The notes beneath the pieces are model-generated. The model was not told the DNA's origin. It made no database searches and saw only the letters and a program-made list of their open reading frames with translations. A stretch of 12,613 bases of DNA from contig DCGV01000033.1 in assembly GCA_002314725.1 (NCBI GenBank), forward strand, positions 5,817-18,429, written 5' to 3'. Source of the DNA: Bacteroidales bacterium UBA1769 (GTDB lineage Bacteria > Bacteroidota > Bacteroidia > Bacteroidales > UBA932). The translations under genes and the position numbers were made by a program. Shown here piece after piece: positions 6,089 to 12,606 of this stretch (position 1 is its first letter; every line of letters begins with the position of its first letter).

Positions 6089-7800
6089 CAATAGCCAATG
6101 TGTGTCATTTGCCTTTTATCCCCAAGTGATTCCTCCTGACAGTACTTGACAAGACTCTCATAAGAAGGCCGCTCCCCAGTAAGTACATAGTCAATGGTGC
6201 TCTTTCTTGAGATATTCTCGATGTTTCCGCCGGCAAAGTCATAGGCACCGGCAAGTCTGTCGGCATCCTCTTCAGAGAGCCCCGACACCATAGACTTCCA
6301 AATACGGCTTCTGACTTCAACCTCCGGCTTCTCGAATTTTATCTTAAAGATGAATCTGCGCTCGAAAGCCGGATCAAGATTGCCGACTAGGTTGGTGGTG
6401 GCTATGAGGATTCCCTCGATATTCTCCATCTCCTGAAGAATGATGTTCTGGATGGCGTTCATCATCTGGTCGACACTGTCGGAGATATTCTCAAACCTCT
6501 TGGAGAAGATTGCGTCTGCTTCATTGAAGAGCATGATAGGGGCCTTGGCATTTGTTCGGACCATGTCCTTGTATATCTGGAAAGCCCCTTTGACGGCCTT
6601 TTCACTGTCGCCAACCCACTTGCTCTTAAGCTTCGACATATCAATGCAGAAGATATCTCTTCCGGTCTTTCTTGCAAGTTCATAAACACACGCCGTCTTT
6701 CCCGTCCCAGGGGCTCCCCAGAGAATTGCGTTGAATCCCTTCCGCATTCCCATTTCCTCAAGACGGGCTTGAACTCCCTTGAAATTGTCATCGGCAAGAA
6801 GGCTGTCAAGCCGACCAATTTGCTCTGTCTCATGCCGGTTAAAGAACAAGTCCTTTGCCTTGATTGTCTCACAACATACAAGGTCTCTATGCTTCTTCTC
6901 CGGCTCAGCGGCAAGTTCTACTTCATTGAAGAAGGTTGACTTCACCTCATCTGAAAGGGATAGGGAGCCGTTGTCGACGAATCCGTTCTCGATGCCGAAC
7001 ACCACCATACCACCGGCCTGCATTGCAGTCTTCTCAAGCGATATGAATCTTTTGAGCTTGGCATCGTCATCCATATAACCCGTTAAGTTCATCAGGGTTT
7101 CTATTTCCACGCTTTGGTCTGAGTTGCTTACATACCTGTGACACAAGTAATAGATGAATCTTCTTTCAGTCGCAGGAAAACTCTCCATAAGACCGGAGTC
7201 CTTCACTTTGCGGCAGAATTCAAGCTGCGGGTTTCCGTTTATGAGGTTCTCGATGTTCTCAAGGAAGATATCATTGTCAATGTCCCCGCGACGAACGGCA
7301 GCCACTTCAAAGCGGAACTGGCTGAAGAGCTCGTCTGAATTAAGGTTCGTAATCTTTCTTGGGACGAACTCTCCGTCCGACTCGATTGCCATAATGGCCT
7401 CACGTGTCATACAGTAGCATCTATTTCTGCCATGGTGATTGGATACTGCAATCGCGTTGATGGAACACAGCTCCTTGATCCCTTCGTGAAAGCTGATAAA
7501 CTCAATATTGGTGCATCCAATGTACATTGCAAGATCCTCTTCGTCGATTCCGTTACAACACCCGTTTCTCTCAAGAATTGCAGCAAGGAGAACTGCCGAC
7601 TTATTGGAAATGGCAAAACGTTCCCTGACCATTCGGATATCTCCAGCAATATCCGTGGCGGTTTCCTTGGATAGTCCTTCACGACTTACTGTCTTGTATA
7701 TTCTGTTAAGGCAGGCAGCCAAGGTCATCTGTAACTGCTCATCACCATCATACTGCTTGTTTGGATTCTGTCCTAAACTGTTCTTCGTTCTTGGTCTCAT
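6088..7800 (-). CDS. Cdc48/FtsH-type AAA ATPase with N-terminal domain and Asn in Walker B
   Basis: A 570-residue ATPase. The classical AAA module occupies about residues 325-550: Walker A GAPGTGKT (362-369), the pore-loop-like KWVGDSEK (394-401), Walker B IMLFNEAD (422-429), sensor 1 TTN (468-470), arginine finger pair in FERRF (481-482) and GGNIENISRK (524-533). The metal-coordinating Walker B aspartate is Asn (N426, codon AAT), with the catalytic Glu kept. The roughly 310-residue N-terminal part is not a known protease or substrate domain; its first 140 residues have a winged-helix-like pattern seen in related Bacteroidetes ATPases (low certainty). No metalloprotease or membrane segment. 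I chose ATG 7800 over TTG 7821 because a promoter-like element ends 19 bases before 7800 and overlaps the TTG. It is coupled to the next gene by a one-base overlap. Confidence 0.9.
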   Translation of the reverse strand: MRPRTKNSLGQNPNKQYDGDEQLQMTLAACLNRIYKTVSREGLSKETATDIAGDIRMVRERFAISNKSAVLLAAILERNGCCNGIDEEDLAMYIGCTNIEFISFHEGIKELCSINAIAVSNHHGRNRCYCMTREAIMAIESDGEFVPRKITNLNSDELFSQFRFEVAAVRRGDIDNDIFLENIENLINGNPQLEFCRKVKDSGLMESFPATERRFIYYLCHRYVSNSDQSVEIETLMNLTGYMDDDAKLKRFISLEKTAMQAGGMVVFGIENGFVDNGSLSLSDEVKSTFFNEVELAAEPEKKHRDLVCCETIKAKDLFFNRHETEQIGRLDSLLADDNFKGVQARLEEMGMRKGFNAILWGAPGTGKTACVYELARKTGRDIFCIDMSKLKSKWVGDSEKAVKGAFQIYKDMVRTNAKAPIMLFNEADAIFSKRFENISDSVDQMMNAIQNIILQEMENIEGILIATTNLVGNLDPAFERRFIFKIKFEKPEVEVRSRIWKSMVSGLSEEDADRLAGAYDFAGGNIENISRKSTIDYVLTGERPSYESLVKYCQEESLGDKRQMTHIGY

Positions 7801-7819
7801 AGTCTTGTTCGTTTTTGTC

Positions 7820-7849
7820 AATCTACCTTATTAAGGCAGGATTCTTACA
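7820..7849 (-). promoter_or_regulatory. Promoter-like element P4, upstream of the Cdc48-type ATPase gene, inside the end of the LRR gene
   Basis: The minus strand reads TGTAA (7849-7845), 17 bases, then GGTAGATT (7827-7820), with 19 bases to the ATG at 7800. The second box matches GGTAwATG in 6 of 8 positions. It overlaps the last codons and stop of the LRR gene, so the ATPase pair could be read both from the sigma-gene unit and from this site. The 9 bases TTGTAAGAA are shared with P3. Confidence 0.55.
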
Positions 7850-8602
7850 AATCACTTTTCTTAAGGAAATGTTGCCTTCAAGCAAACTGTTATCAAATCC
7901 TTTTAAGGCGTGCGGAAGAGTCAACTCTTCCAACTTCTCATTAAAAGAGATAGCTTGTATCCCCATTGTTGTGACGCTCTCAGGAATTTCCAGTGAACGA
8001 AGATTTGGCAACCATGATATCCCGTTCGGACCTATCTCCCTAAGTGTTGATGGTAATGAGATAGATGATAAGCTATCACAGCATGAAATGCCTCCCTCCG
8101 CGATATTCTCTACTCCCTCCGGTACTGAAAGAGACTTTGGGCTCCTGCTATCAATGACTGCAAGCACTTTCTTTCCGTCCTTTGTCATTACAAGATTACC
8201 ATCGGAGGAAACCTTGATAAAACGGTTTGAGGAATCGATGGTCACCCGTTTCAGTCGGGGACAGCCACCGAAGGTCCACTTGAAATAGTACTCTAGACCT
8301 TTCCCGATATGAACACTCTTGAGGTTGCTGCACCATTTGAAACAGTCCTCATCGATATACTTGTAAGTATCCGGGATTATCAGATGCTGAATCTTGCGGT
8401 TCCCGCAGAACGCTCCGATCTCGACGCTTTCGCAGACATACTCACGCCCGTCAAGCAGCACGCTTCGCGGCAGGGTGTACTTTTTCTTTCGCCCAGTGCT
8501 GCCGTTGGCAATCCATGCCGTCCCGTTGTCCCGATTGATGAGATACGTGAAACGGCCCTTCTTTATCTTCTCCGTGTTCTTATTTTCCATATTCATTTTC
8601 AT
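7823..8602 (-). CDS. BspA-type leucine-rich-repeat protein, no signal peptide
   Basis: A 259-residue protein built mostly of LRR_5 (BspA/Treponema pallidum-type) repeats. The repeated units have the form 'C/F-x-x-C-x-x-L-x-x-I-x-I/L-P': for example CSNLKSVHIG, CPRLKRVTID, CDSLSSISLP, LPNLRSLEIP and EKLEELTLP. Such solenoids are protein-binding scaffolds. Most BspA proteins are secreted, but this one begins with a polar, charged stretch (MKMNMENKNTEKIKKGR) and appears cytoplasmic. An interruption near 135-160 (a beta hairpin, DGNLVMTKDGKKVLAV) is usual in the family. Starts: GTG 8608 and ATG 8602, 8596 and 8590 are all in frame; I take ATG 8602. It overlaps the upstream gene by 23 bases, implying translational coupling. 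It belongs to the sigma-factor transcription unit. Confidence 0.85.
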   Translation of the reverse strand: MKMNMENKNTEKIKKGRFTYLINRDNGTAWIANGSTGRKKKYTLPRSVLLDGREYVCESVEIGAFCGNRKIQHLIIPDTYKYIDEDCFKWCSNLKSVHIGKGLEYYFKWTFGGCPRLKRVTIDSSNRFIKVSSDGNLVMTKDGKKVLAVIDSRSPKSLSVPEGVENIAEGGISCCDSLSSISLPSTLREIGPNGISWLPNLRSLEIPESVTTMGIQAISFNEKLEELTLPHALKGFDNSLLEGNISLRKVICKNPALIR

Positions 8603-9002
8603 ATTCACATAATGGTAAAATGCCTGATTCTACATACAGGGCCGCCTTTCTTCTATATGGCTCACTACATCTTATTAAGGCACTCCTTGAGTTTGCGCCC
8701 AAGGATGGACATGACCACTCGGTGATTTTACCCGACTTAAGACTGATTGCTTCTCCATGCGTTGCTCCAGATAATCCACTGGCGAAACGAAGAATATACC
8801 TACCATCCGACAGACGGAATTCCGGACAGTTTATCCAGCACTCAAGAATTGCTCCGATAGGTAGAAACAATGGACCTGAAAAAGAAGTCCCGGAGACGCA
8901 GTCAGGGAATTCACTGATATACTTACCGGGATTACTCAGTATTTCTTCCTTATGACGCCATACGTTCAGTGCTATGGCAGAAATATTTTCTTTATTCATC
9001 AT
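8580..9002 (-). CDS. Hypothetical protein, 140 aa
   Basis: Unrecognised family, located directly behind the sigma-factor gene (5-base gap) and overlapping the LRR gene downstream by 23 bases. The N-terminal 30 residues are helical; the middle (about 43-95) is rich in Gly, Ser and Cys and looks like beta strands; the C-terminus is short and acidic (CEYENEYGK). No signal peptide or transmembrane helix. A small gene immediately co-transcribed with a sigma factor is often its regulator (anti-sigma or anti-anti-sigma), but no known anti-sigma motif such as a HATPase fold or a zinc-finger HxxxCxxC is visible. Two adjacent ATG codons (9002 and 8999) can serve as start. Confidence 0.72.
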   Translation of the reverse strand: MMNKENISAIALNVWRHKEEILSNPGKYISEFPDCVSGTSFSGPLFLPIGAILECWINCPEFRLSDGRYILRFASGLSGATHGEAISLKSGKITEWSCPSLGANSRSALIRCSEPYRRKAALYVESGILPLCEYENEYGK

Positions 9003-9007
9003 TTTAC

Positions 9008-9862
9008 TTACACATATTGTATAAGTCGGCCCTTGATTTCCGAGCGGGACAGTTTTCGAATGGCTTTTTCTCGTACTTGCCTGACCCTTTCTCTGGTGAG
9101 ATTCATCATCTGACCAATTTCATCAAGTGACTTTTCCTGACACCCCAAGCCGAAATTCAAAAGAATGATATTGCGTTCTCGTTCGGTCAATACCTGCAGA
9201 ATGTTATTGATGTCGGCGCGGCAGGATTCTTTCTCAAGTCCATCGTCCGTCACCACCGTATTCTTGTCTGGGAGCACATCAAGCAAGCAGCCGTCCTCGT
9301 CTTCACCAAACGGGGAGTCCAAGGATGTGTAACCCGAATAGGAGTGTAGAGTTTCCCGAATTTTGCCAGAGGATGTTTTTAATTCCTCTGCAATTTCCTC
9401 ATCACTTGGCTCCCGTCCGTATTTCTGAAGAAAATCTATCTTCATACCTTGTATTTTATTGATATTGGCCACTTGATTCATAGGCAATCTTACAATTCTG
9501 GAATTGTTTGATAGTGCTTCCAGAATACTTTGCCGTATCCACCATACCGCAAATGAAATGAACTTGAATCCTCTTGTCGGATCGAATTTTTCCGCTGCCT
9601 TCATAAGTCCTATGTTTCCTTCATTTATCAGGTCACAAAGTTCCATGCCTCTTCCCTGGTATTGTTTTGCAACGGAAACCACAAAACGAAGGTTTGCCTT
9701 CACCAACTCTTGCCTTGCCTCATCATCCCCAAGATGTATTCTCGAGAATAACTCCGTTTCGTCATTTATGGAAAGCATCGGTATTCTACTTATATCCTTC
9801 AGATACCCTTCAACCGGCCTTGTTCTTTCCGTAACACTTTGTGTAATCTTCAACTGCTTCAT
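9008..9862 (-). CDS. SigA/RpoD-like sigma-70 factor (paralogue)
   Basis: A 284-residue sigma factor with the Bacteroidetes primary-sigma layout: no region 1.1, region 1.2 at about 18-50, region 2 at 54-125 (ANLRFVVSVAKQYQGRG; LINEGNIGLMKAAEKFD; GFKFISFAVWWIRQSI), region 3 at about 128-205 and region 4 at about 215-275 with the helix-turn-helix LDEIGQMMNLTRERVRQVRE. It directs RNA polymerase to promoters. It looks like a paralogue rather than the housekeeping factor: region 1.2, the linker GYTSLDSPFGEDEDGCLLDV and region 4.1 depart from the family pattern as I remember it, and its neighbours are accessory genes. Regions 2.4 and 4.2 stay close to SigA, so a modified SigA-like promoter is expected. 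Promoter-like element P5 lies upstream, which suggests self-activation. It heads a unit with the two genes downstream. Confidence 0.92.
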   Translation of the reverse strand: MKQLKITQSVTERTRPVEGYLKDISRIPMLSINDETELFSRIHLGDDEARQELVKANLRFVVSVAKQYQGRGMELCDLINEGNIGLMKAAEKFDPTRGFKFISFAVWWIRQSILEALSNNSRIVRLPMNQVANINKIQGMKIDFLQKYGREPSDEEIAEELKTSSGKIRETLHSYSGYTSLDSPFGEDEDGCLLDVLPDKNTVVTDDGLEKESCRADINNILQVLTERERNIILLNFGLGCQEKSLDEIGQMMNLTRERVRQVREKAIRKLSRSEIKGRLIQYV

Positions 9863-9882
9863 TTTATTATCATATTTGCTGA

Positions 9883-9912
9883 CATATACCTCTAGATTGG
9901 TTTTTTATTACA
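9883..9912 (-). promoter_or_regulatory. Promoter-like element P5, upstream of the sigma-factor gene
   Basis: The minus strand reads TGTAA (9912-9908), 17 bases, then GGTATATG (9890-9883), with 20 bases to the ATG at 9862. It occupies the 52-base gap after the unknown gene at 9915. The spacer begins with an A-rich run. No TAnnTTTG box is present here, so expression of the sigma gene may depend wholly on this element or on read-through. Confidence 0.65.
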
Positions 9913-9914
9913 TC

Positions 9915-10619
9915 TCAATCCTTGAATGATTCTATCATCGCTCTTTTGTCTTTTGCGAACCAGCAATCAGCAATTTCTTCCGAGAACATCTCATTGAATG
10001 CGTCTTTTTCGCATATTTCCTGCATTAATGAAACAATCTCCTCGTGTAAGGGGCGTTTCCTTTTTTTATACTCCTCCTGGTTTATCTTTCCTTCTTTGAG
10101 ATGTGCTTTAAGTTCACCGCTTTTTCTGGAGAGCAGTGCAAGCTTTATCTTCAGCGGTGTGATTCTAATAATTTCAGATAGATGTAATTGAGAAGCATAT
10201 ATCTCAAAACATTCGAGCTTTTTGATAATAGTTTCTTTACGGCATTGTAGGATAACCCAATCTGAAAATAGATACACCAGCATCTCTTTTGCGATAGCTA
10301 TACATTCTGAGGATGCCGTTTCTGGCTCGTCTTCATTTTTATATAAGCTGACACCGGGAGGATTGCGAACAAAGAAGGTTTGCCTTGGATGCAAAACGCG
10401 TCTTTCTGTATAGTTTTGGGTGGGAGAAGTCATCTTAACGACAACATCGTACGCATCCCAAAATACATTTGCCCTGACTTTGTGCGCTCCGAAATTAAAT
10501 CCAATCTCATTTCCTAGGAAAAAGTTTTCAGGAAGAGGTAGCCAGTCGGCAGAATTAATCCCCACCGATATTATCTTTCTGACCTTGTCGTCACGTTTTT
10601 CAAAAATTGTATTTTCCAT
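9915..10619 (-). CDS. Hypothetical protein with SHOCT-like C-terminal helices, 234 aa
   Basis: No family recognised for the whole protein. The N-terminal 100 residues look beta-rich and soluble (SADWLPLPENFF; FGAHKVRANVFWDAYDVVVK). The middle is helical. A segment at about 175-200 (LKEGKINQEEYKKRK) resembles the SHOCT motif, a short helical pair often found at protein C-termini and linked to oligomerisation; another acidic helical stretch follows. No signal peptide. I take ATG 10619, one base after the stop of the secreted protein gene (TAATATG); a GTG at 10631 lies inside that gene. An AGGAGG at 10636-10631 sits 11 bases before the ATG but is also coding sequence. It shares the P6 unit with the envelope protein. 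Confidence 0.75.
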   Translation of the reverse strand: MENTIFEKRDDKVRKIISVGINSADWLPLPENFFLGNEIGFNFGAHKVRANVFWDAYDVVVKMTSPTQNYTERRVLHPRQTFFVRNPPGVSLYKNEDEPETASSECIAIAKEMLVYLFSDWVILQCRKETIIKKLECFEIYASQLHLSEIIRITPLKIKLALLSRKSGELKAHLKEGKINQEEYKKRKRPLHEEIVSLMQEICEKDAFNEMFSEEIADCWFAKDKRAMIESFKD

Positions 10620-10620
10620 A

Positions 10621-11514
10621 TTACAATACACCTCCTGCTACGCATAATATTAAACCAAGCACAACGGCCACAGAATAGCCGGTGATTTCAGCCCCCAGAC
10701 CAACATAAGGAACGAACGTATTCTTCCCCCAATACTGGCATCCGATAGAAAAATCATATCGGCTGAGGACCTTATCTGTTTTCCATCCGAATCTTGTCCC
10801 TATATCTACAGCCATACTACTACCGATAACATATCCGGGGCAAGCATATAATTGCCAATCCGTAAAAGATGAATTATCAAGCATACGGACTGACGGACCA
10901 GCAAATAGTGCAAATCCGCTACATTCACTCCAATCAAATGATGTTGTGAATCCCCATCTACCTGGCATAAATGAGTAGCTGAGTCCAAATACTGCACAAT
11001 CCACCGTACCATTATTAATTTCCATGCCTAAATGGCCTTGCAGGAAATGCGATGAAAATCCATCCGTGTTGAATACTGGCTTTGGTTTTTCTATCTTGAT
11101 CGGTTTAGGATGGAAGACGTATTCTTTCTTTGGTAGTTCAGCCTTTAGCGTCATTCCATAAGTCTTTCCGGATTCTAATGTTGTTGGGAAGTGCCAACGG
11201 TTTATTGTCCCATATGTACTATGTGAAATGGTAATATACTTGGCCGATGTCGGGAGATAAATCCATACTCCTGGAGAATTATACACCACATCTGCAATAT
11301 ATTCCATACCGGAATCAAAGCTCAATCCTGTAAGTTTTGTTGAGATTTTGATAAGTGCACAATCCCGTCCCGAGAAATCGGCCCTTTTTGTATCCGGAGC
11401 TACAGCTGAATAATCCTTTGGATCCTGTTTAAATGATGATATCGAAAGAGTCTGCCCCTCAGTGATCAAACAAATGGTTGATAATATGACCGATATTAAT
11501 ATTTGCCGTTTCAT
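10621..11514 (-). CDS. Secreted protein: N-terminal PEGA-like domain plus beta-rich C-terminal domain
   Basis: A 297-residue exported protein. A hydrophobic signal peptide (MKRQILISVILSTICLITEG) ends near residue 20. Residues about 22-125 resemble an N-terminal domain common in Bacteroidales secreted proteins: SISSFKQDPKDYSAVAPDTKR, then CALIKI, then VWIYLPTSAKYITISH, a PEGA-like surface-binding fold. A Pro/Lys linker (KPIKIEKPKP) leads to a second half with alternating aromatic and small residues (GFTTSFDWSECSGFALFAGP; YDFSIGCQYWG; FVPYVGLGAEITGY), which may be a small outer-membrane barrel or a periplasmic beta domain. The C-terminus is a hydrophobic stretch (VAVVLGLILCVAGGVL). I take ATG 11514 because it heads the signal peptide; a start 15 bases earlier adds MVCCP and is unlikely. 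First gene of unit P6. Confidence 0.85.
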   Translation of the reverse strand: MKRQILISVILSTICLITEGQTLSISSFKQDPKDYSAVAPDTKRADFSGRDCALIKISTKLTGLSFDSGMEYIADVVYNSPGVWIYLPTSAKYITISHSTYGTINRWHFPTTLESGKTYGMTLKAELPKKEYVFHPKPIKIEKPKPVFNTDGFSSHFLQGHLGMEINNGTVDCAVFGLSYSFMPGRWGFTTSFDWSECSGFALFAGPSVRMLDNSSFTDWQLYACPGYVIGSSMAVDIGTRFGWKTDKVLSRYDFSIGCQYWGKNTFVPYVGLGAEITGYSVAVVLGLILCVAGGVL

Positions 11515-11519
11515 GGGAC

Positions 11520-11549
11520 AACATACCAACAGTTTTCGCTTTTATTTCA
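11520..11549 (-). promoter_or_regulatory. Promoter-like element P6, upstream of the secreted-protein gene
   Basis: The minus strand reads TGAAA (11549-11545), 17 bases, then GGTATGTT (11527-11520), only 5 bases before the ATG at 11514. The second box shares the 9-mer TGTTGGTAT with P2. It lies back-to-back with P7; their upstream boxes are 20 bases apart. A start site 6-8 bases past the box would give an almost leaderless message. Confidence 0.5.
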
Positions 11550-11569
11550 TCAATTCTTTTGAATTCTTA

Positions 11570-11599
11570 TGTAAGGAATCTCAACTGTGTTTGTATGTA
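11570..11599 (+). promoter_or_regulatory. Promoter-like element P7, upstream of the rightward secreted-protein genes
   Basis: The plus strand reads TGTAA (11570-11574), 17 bases, then TGTATGTA (11592-11599), with 20 bases to the ATG at 11620. The upstream box is a full match; the second box is closest to P6. TGTGTTTG (11586-11593), a near match to the housekeeping -7 box, overlaps it. Confidence 0.5.
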
Positions 11600-11619
11600 G
11601 CAAAAAATCGAACAAAATC

Positions 11620-12234
11620 ATGAAAAGAATCATCATTATTGCGTCGATGCTGCTAGTGGCCGCATCTTCGCTCACTGCTCAGACGAAGCATGAAATCAAG
11701 TCAGCCAAGACAGAAGCTCAAGCTGCTGTCAGAACCATCAAGAAACAGAAGTTCCAGATGGTTGAACTGGGAGACCTTCAAAAAAGGATGGAGCAGTATT
11801 TCGTGAAGGTCAATTCTGGAAACACACAGGTGGTAGGCATGTCGGAAGGTTGTACAACTGCTAATCTTGCAAAGCTGACTGCTCTCAACAATGCCATCGC
11901 CGAGTACTCTTCAAACGCCGGTGGAACAGTTAGAGGACGCATCACATCAGATGCAAGCACGATGACAGAGAACCAGATTGATGCCATTGTTGCTGCATAT
12001 GAGAGAATCATCTATAAAGAACTGAAGGGTGAACTCGTACCGTATATAACCTTGCTGCGAAGCAAAAACAAAGATGGATACGATGCCAGGGTATATTGTA
12101 TCGTGGATGTGGAATCAGCCCATAATGCAAGAATGAAAGCAATGGAATTGGCATTGGAAGAGTCCAAGTTGGCCGAAAAATATGGCTCTCAAATATCTGA
12201 TTGGATTGACGAAGGATTTGAGAAGCTGAAATAA
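11620..12234 (+). CDS. Secreted protein, 204 aa, weakly LPP20-like
   Basis: An exported protein with a clear signal peptide (MKRIIIIASMLLVAASSLTA, then QT), followed by a charged mature domain. The order of elements, with an N-terminal helical region, NNAIAEYSSNAGGTVRGRI at about 94-112, a helix MTENQIDAIVAAYERIIYKEL and a strand DARVYCIVDVE, recalls LPP20/FlgT-like envelope proteins of Bacteroidetes, but the match is weak. There is no lipobox cysteine after the signal peptide, so it is more likely periplasmic than a lipoprotein. ATG 11620 is chosen because it begins the signal peptide and lies 20 bases from P7; a GTG at 11587 would place 11 polar residues before it. Its stop is followed directly by the ATG of the next gene (TAAATG). 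Confidence 0.82.
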   Translation: MKRIIIIASMLLVAASSLTAQTKHEIKSAKTEAQAAVRTIKKQKFQMVELGDLQKRMEQYFVKVNSGNTQVVGMSEGCTTANLAKLTALNNAIAEYSSNAGGTVRGRITSDASTMTENQIDAIVAAYERIIYKELKGELVPYITLLRSKNKDGYDARVYCIVDVESAHNARMKAMELALEESKLAEKYGSQISDWIDEGFEKLK

Positions 12235-12606
12235 ATGAAAATTGTCAACAGTCTATTTATTGGTTTGATGCTGCTGTCTTCACCAATCTCACTATTTGCA
12301 CAAACGTGGGATGAAGTGAAGGCAGAGAGCAGTAGATATGTATGGGGTGAAGGATGGGGTGGTAACCTTGAGCAAGCCGACAGAGCAGCAATGTCTGCTT
12401 TGTCAAGCAAGATATCCATAACCTTCATCAATGAATTTCAATCAACCGAAGGACAGACTTCAAGTGGAAGGGAAAAATCAAGATACTCATCTATCGAAAA
12501 CAACATTCGGTCATTCAGTTCCGCCGCCCTATGTAATTGTGGTATGGAAATATTGGAAAGCGGAAAACAATATCATGTTGTGCGTTGGATCGTAAGCCCC
12601 CGGTGA
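12235..12606 (+). CDS. Secreted LPP20-like protein, apparently truncated at the window edge
   Basis: A signal peptide (MKIVNSLFIGLMLLSSPISL, cleavage near FAQ-T) precedes WDEVKAESSRYVWGEGWGG, then NLEQADRAAMSALSSKI and a strand-helix pattern ending YHVVRWI. The WGEGWG...ADRAA...LSSKI pattern matches a family of Bacteroidales exported proteins with an LPP20-like domain. As I recall them, those proteins continue after the RWI strand with a basic helix and are clearly longer than 123 residues. Here the frame turns into VSPR and a stop at 12604-12606, seven bases before the window ends. The last 20 or so bases are noticeably GC-rich. This may be a real truncation, a frameshift or an assembly edge. 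It starts directly after the upstream stop codon, so the pair is co-translated. Confidence 0.72.
   Translation: MKIVNSLFIGLMLLSSPISLFAQTWDEVKAESSRYVWGEGWGGNLEQADRAAMSALSSKISITFINEFQSTEGQTSSGREKSRYSSIENNIRSFSSAALCNCGMEILESGKQYHVVRWIVSPR

Noticed and set aside
7801..7821. Upstream TTG start (7821) for the Cdc48-type ATPase
   Set aside because: The promoter-like element P4 overlaps it, and ATG 7800 fits the 19-20 base spacing seen at P3, P5 and P7.
7811..7823. TTGACAAA near 7821 and in the gap before the MoxR gene, resembling an E. coli -35 box
   Set aside because: Bacteroidetes do not use the TTGACA class, and there is no matching TATAAT at the proper spacing.
7827..8682. Repeated 12-mer CTTATTAAGGCA at 7827-7838 and 8671-8682
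   Set aside because: Both copies fall in coding sequence for ALIR in unrelated proteins; two copies of a 12-mer with no further similarity around them look like chance.
10631..10636. AGGAGG (minus strand) as a Shine-Dalgarno site for the 234-residue unknown gene
   Set aside because: It lies 11 bases from the ATG, encodes part of the upstream protein's C-terminus, and other genes here lack such sites, as is usual in Bacteroidetes.
11587..11619. Upstream GTG start adding 11 residues to the secreted protein at 11620
   Set aside because: The signal peptide begins at ATG 11620, and the GTG overlaps the promoter-like element.
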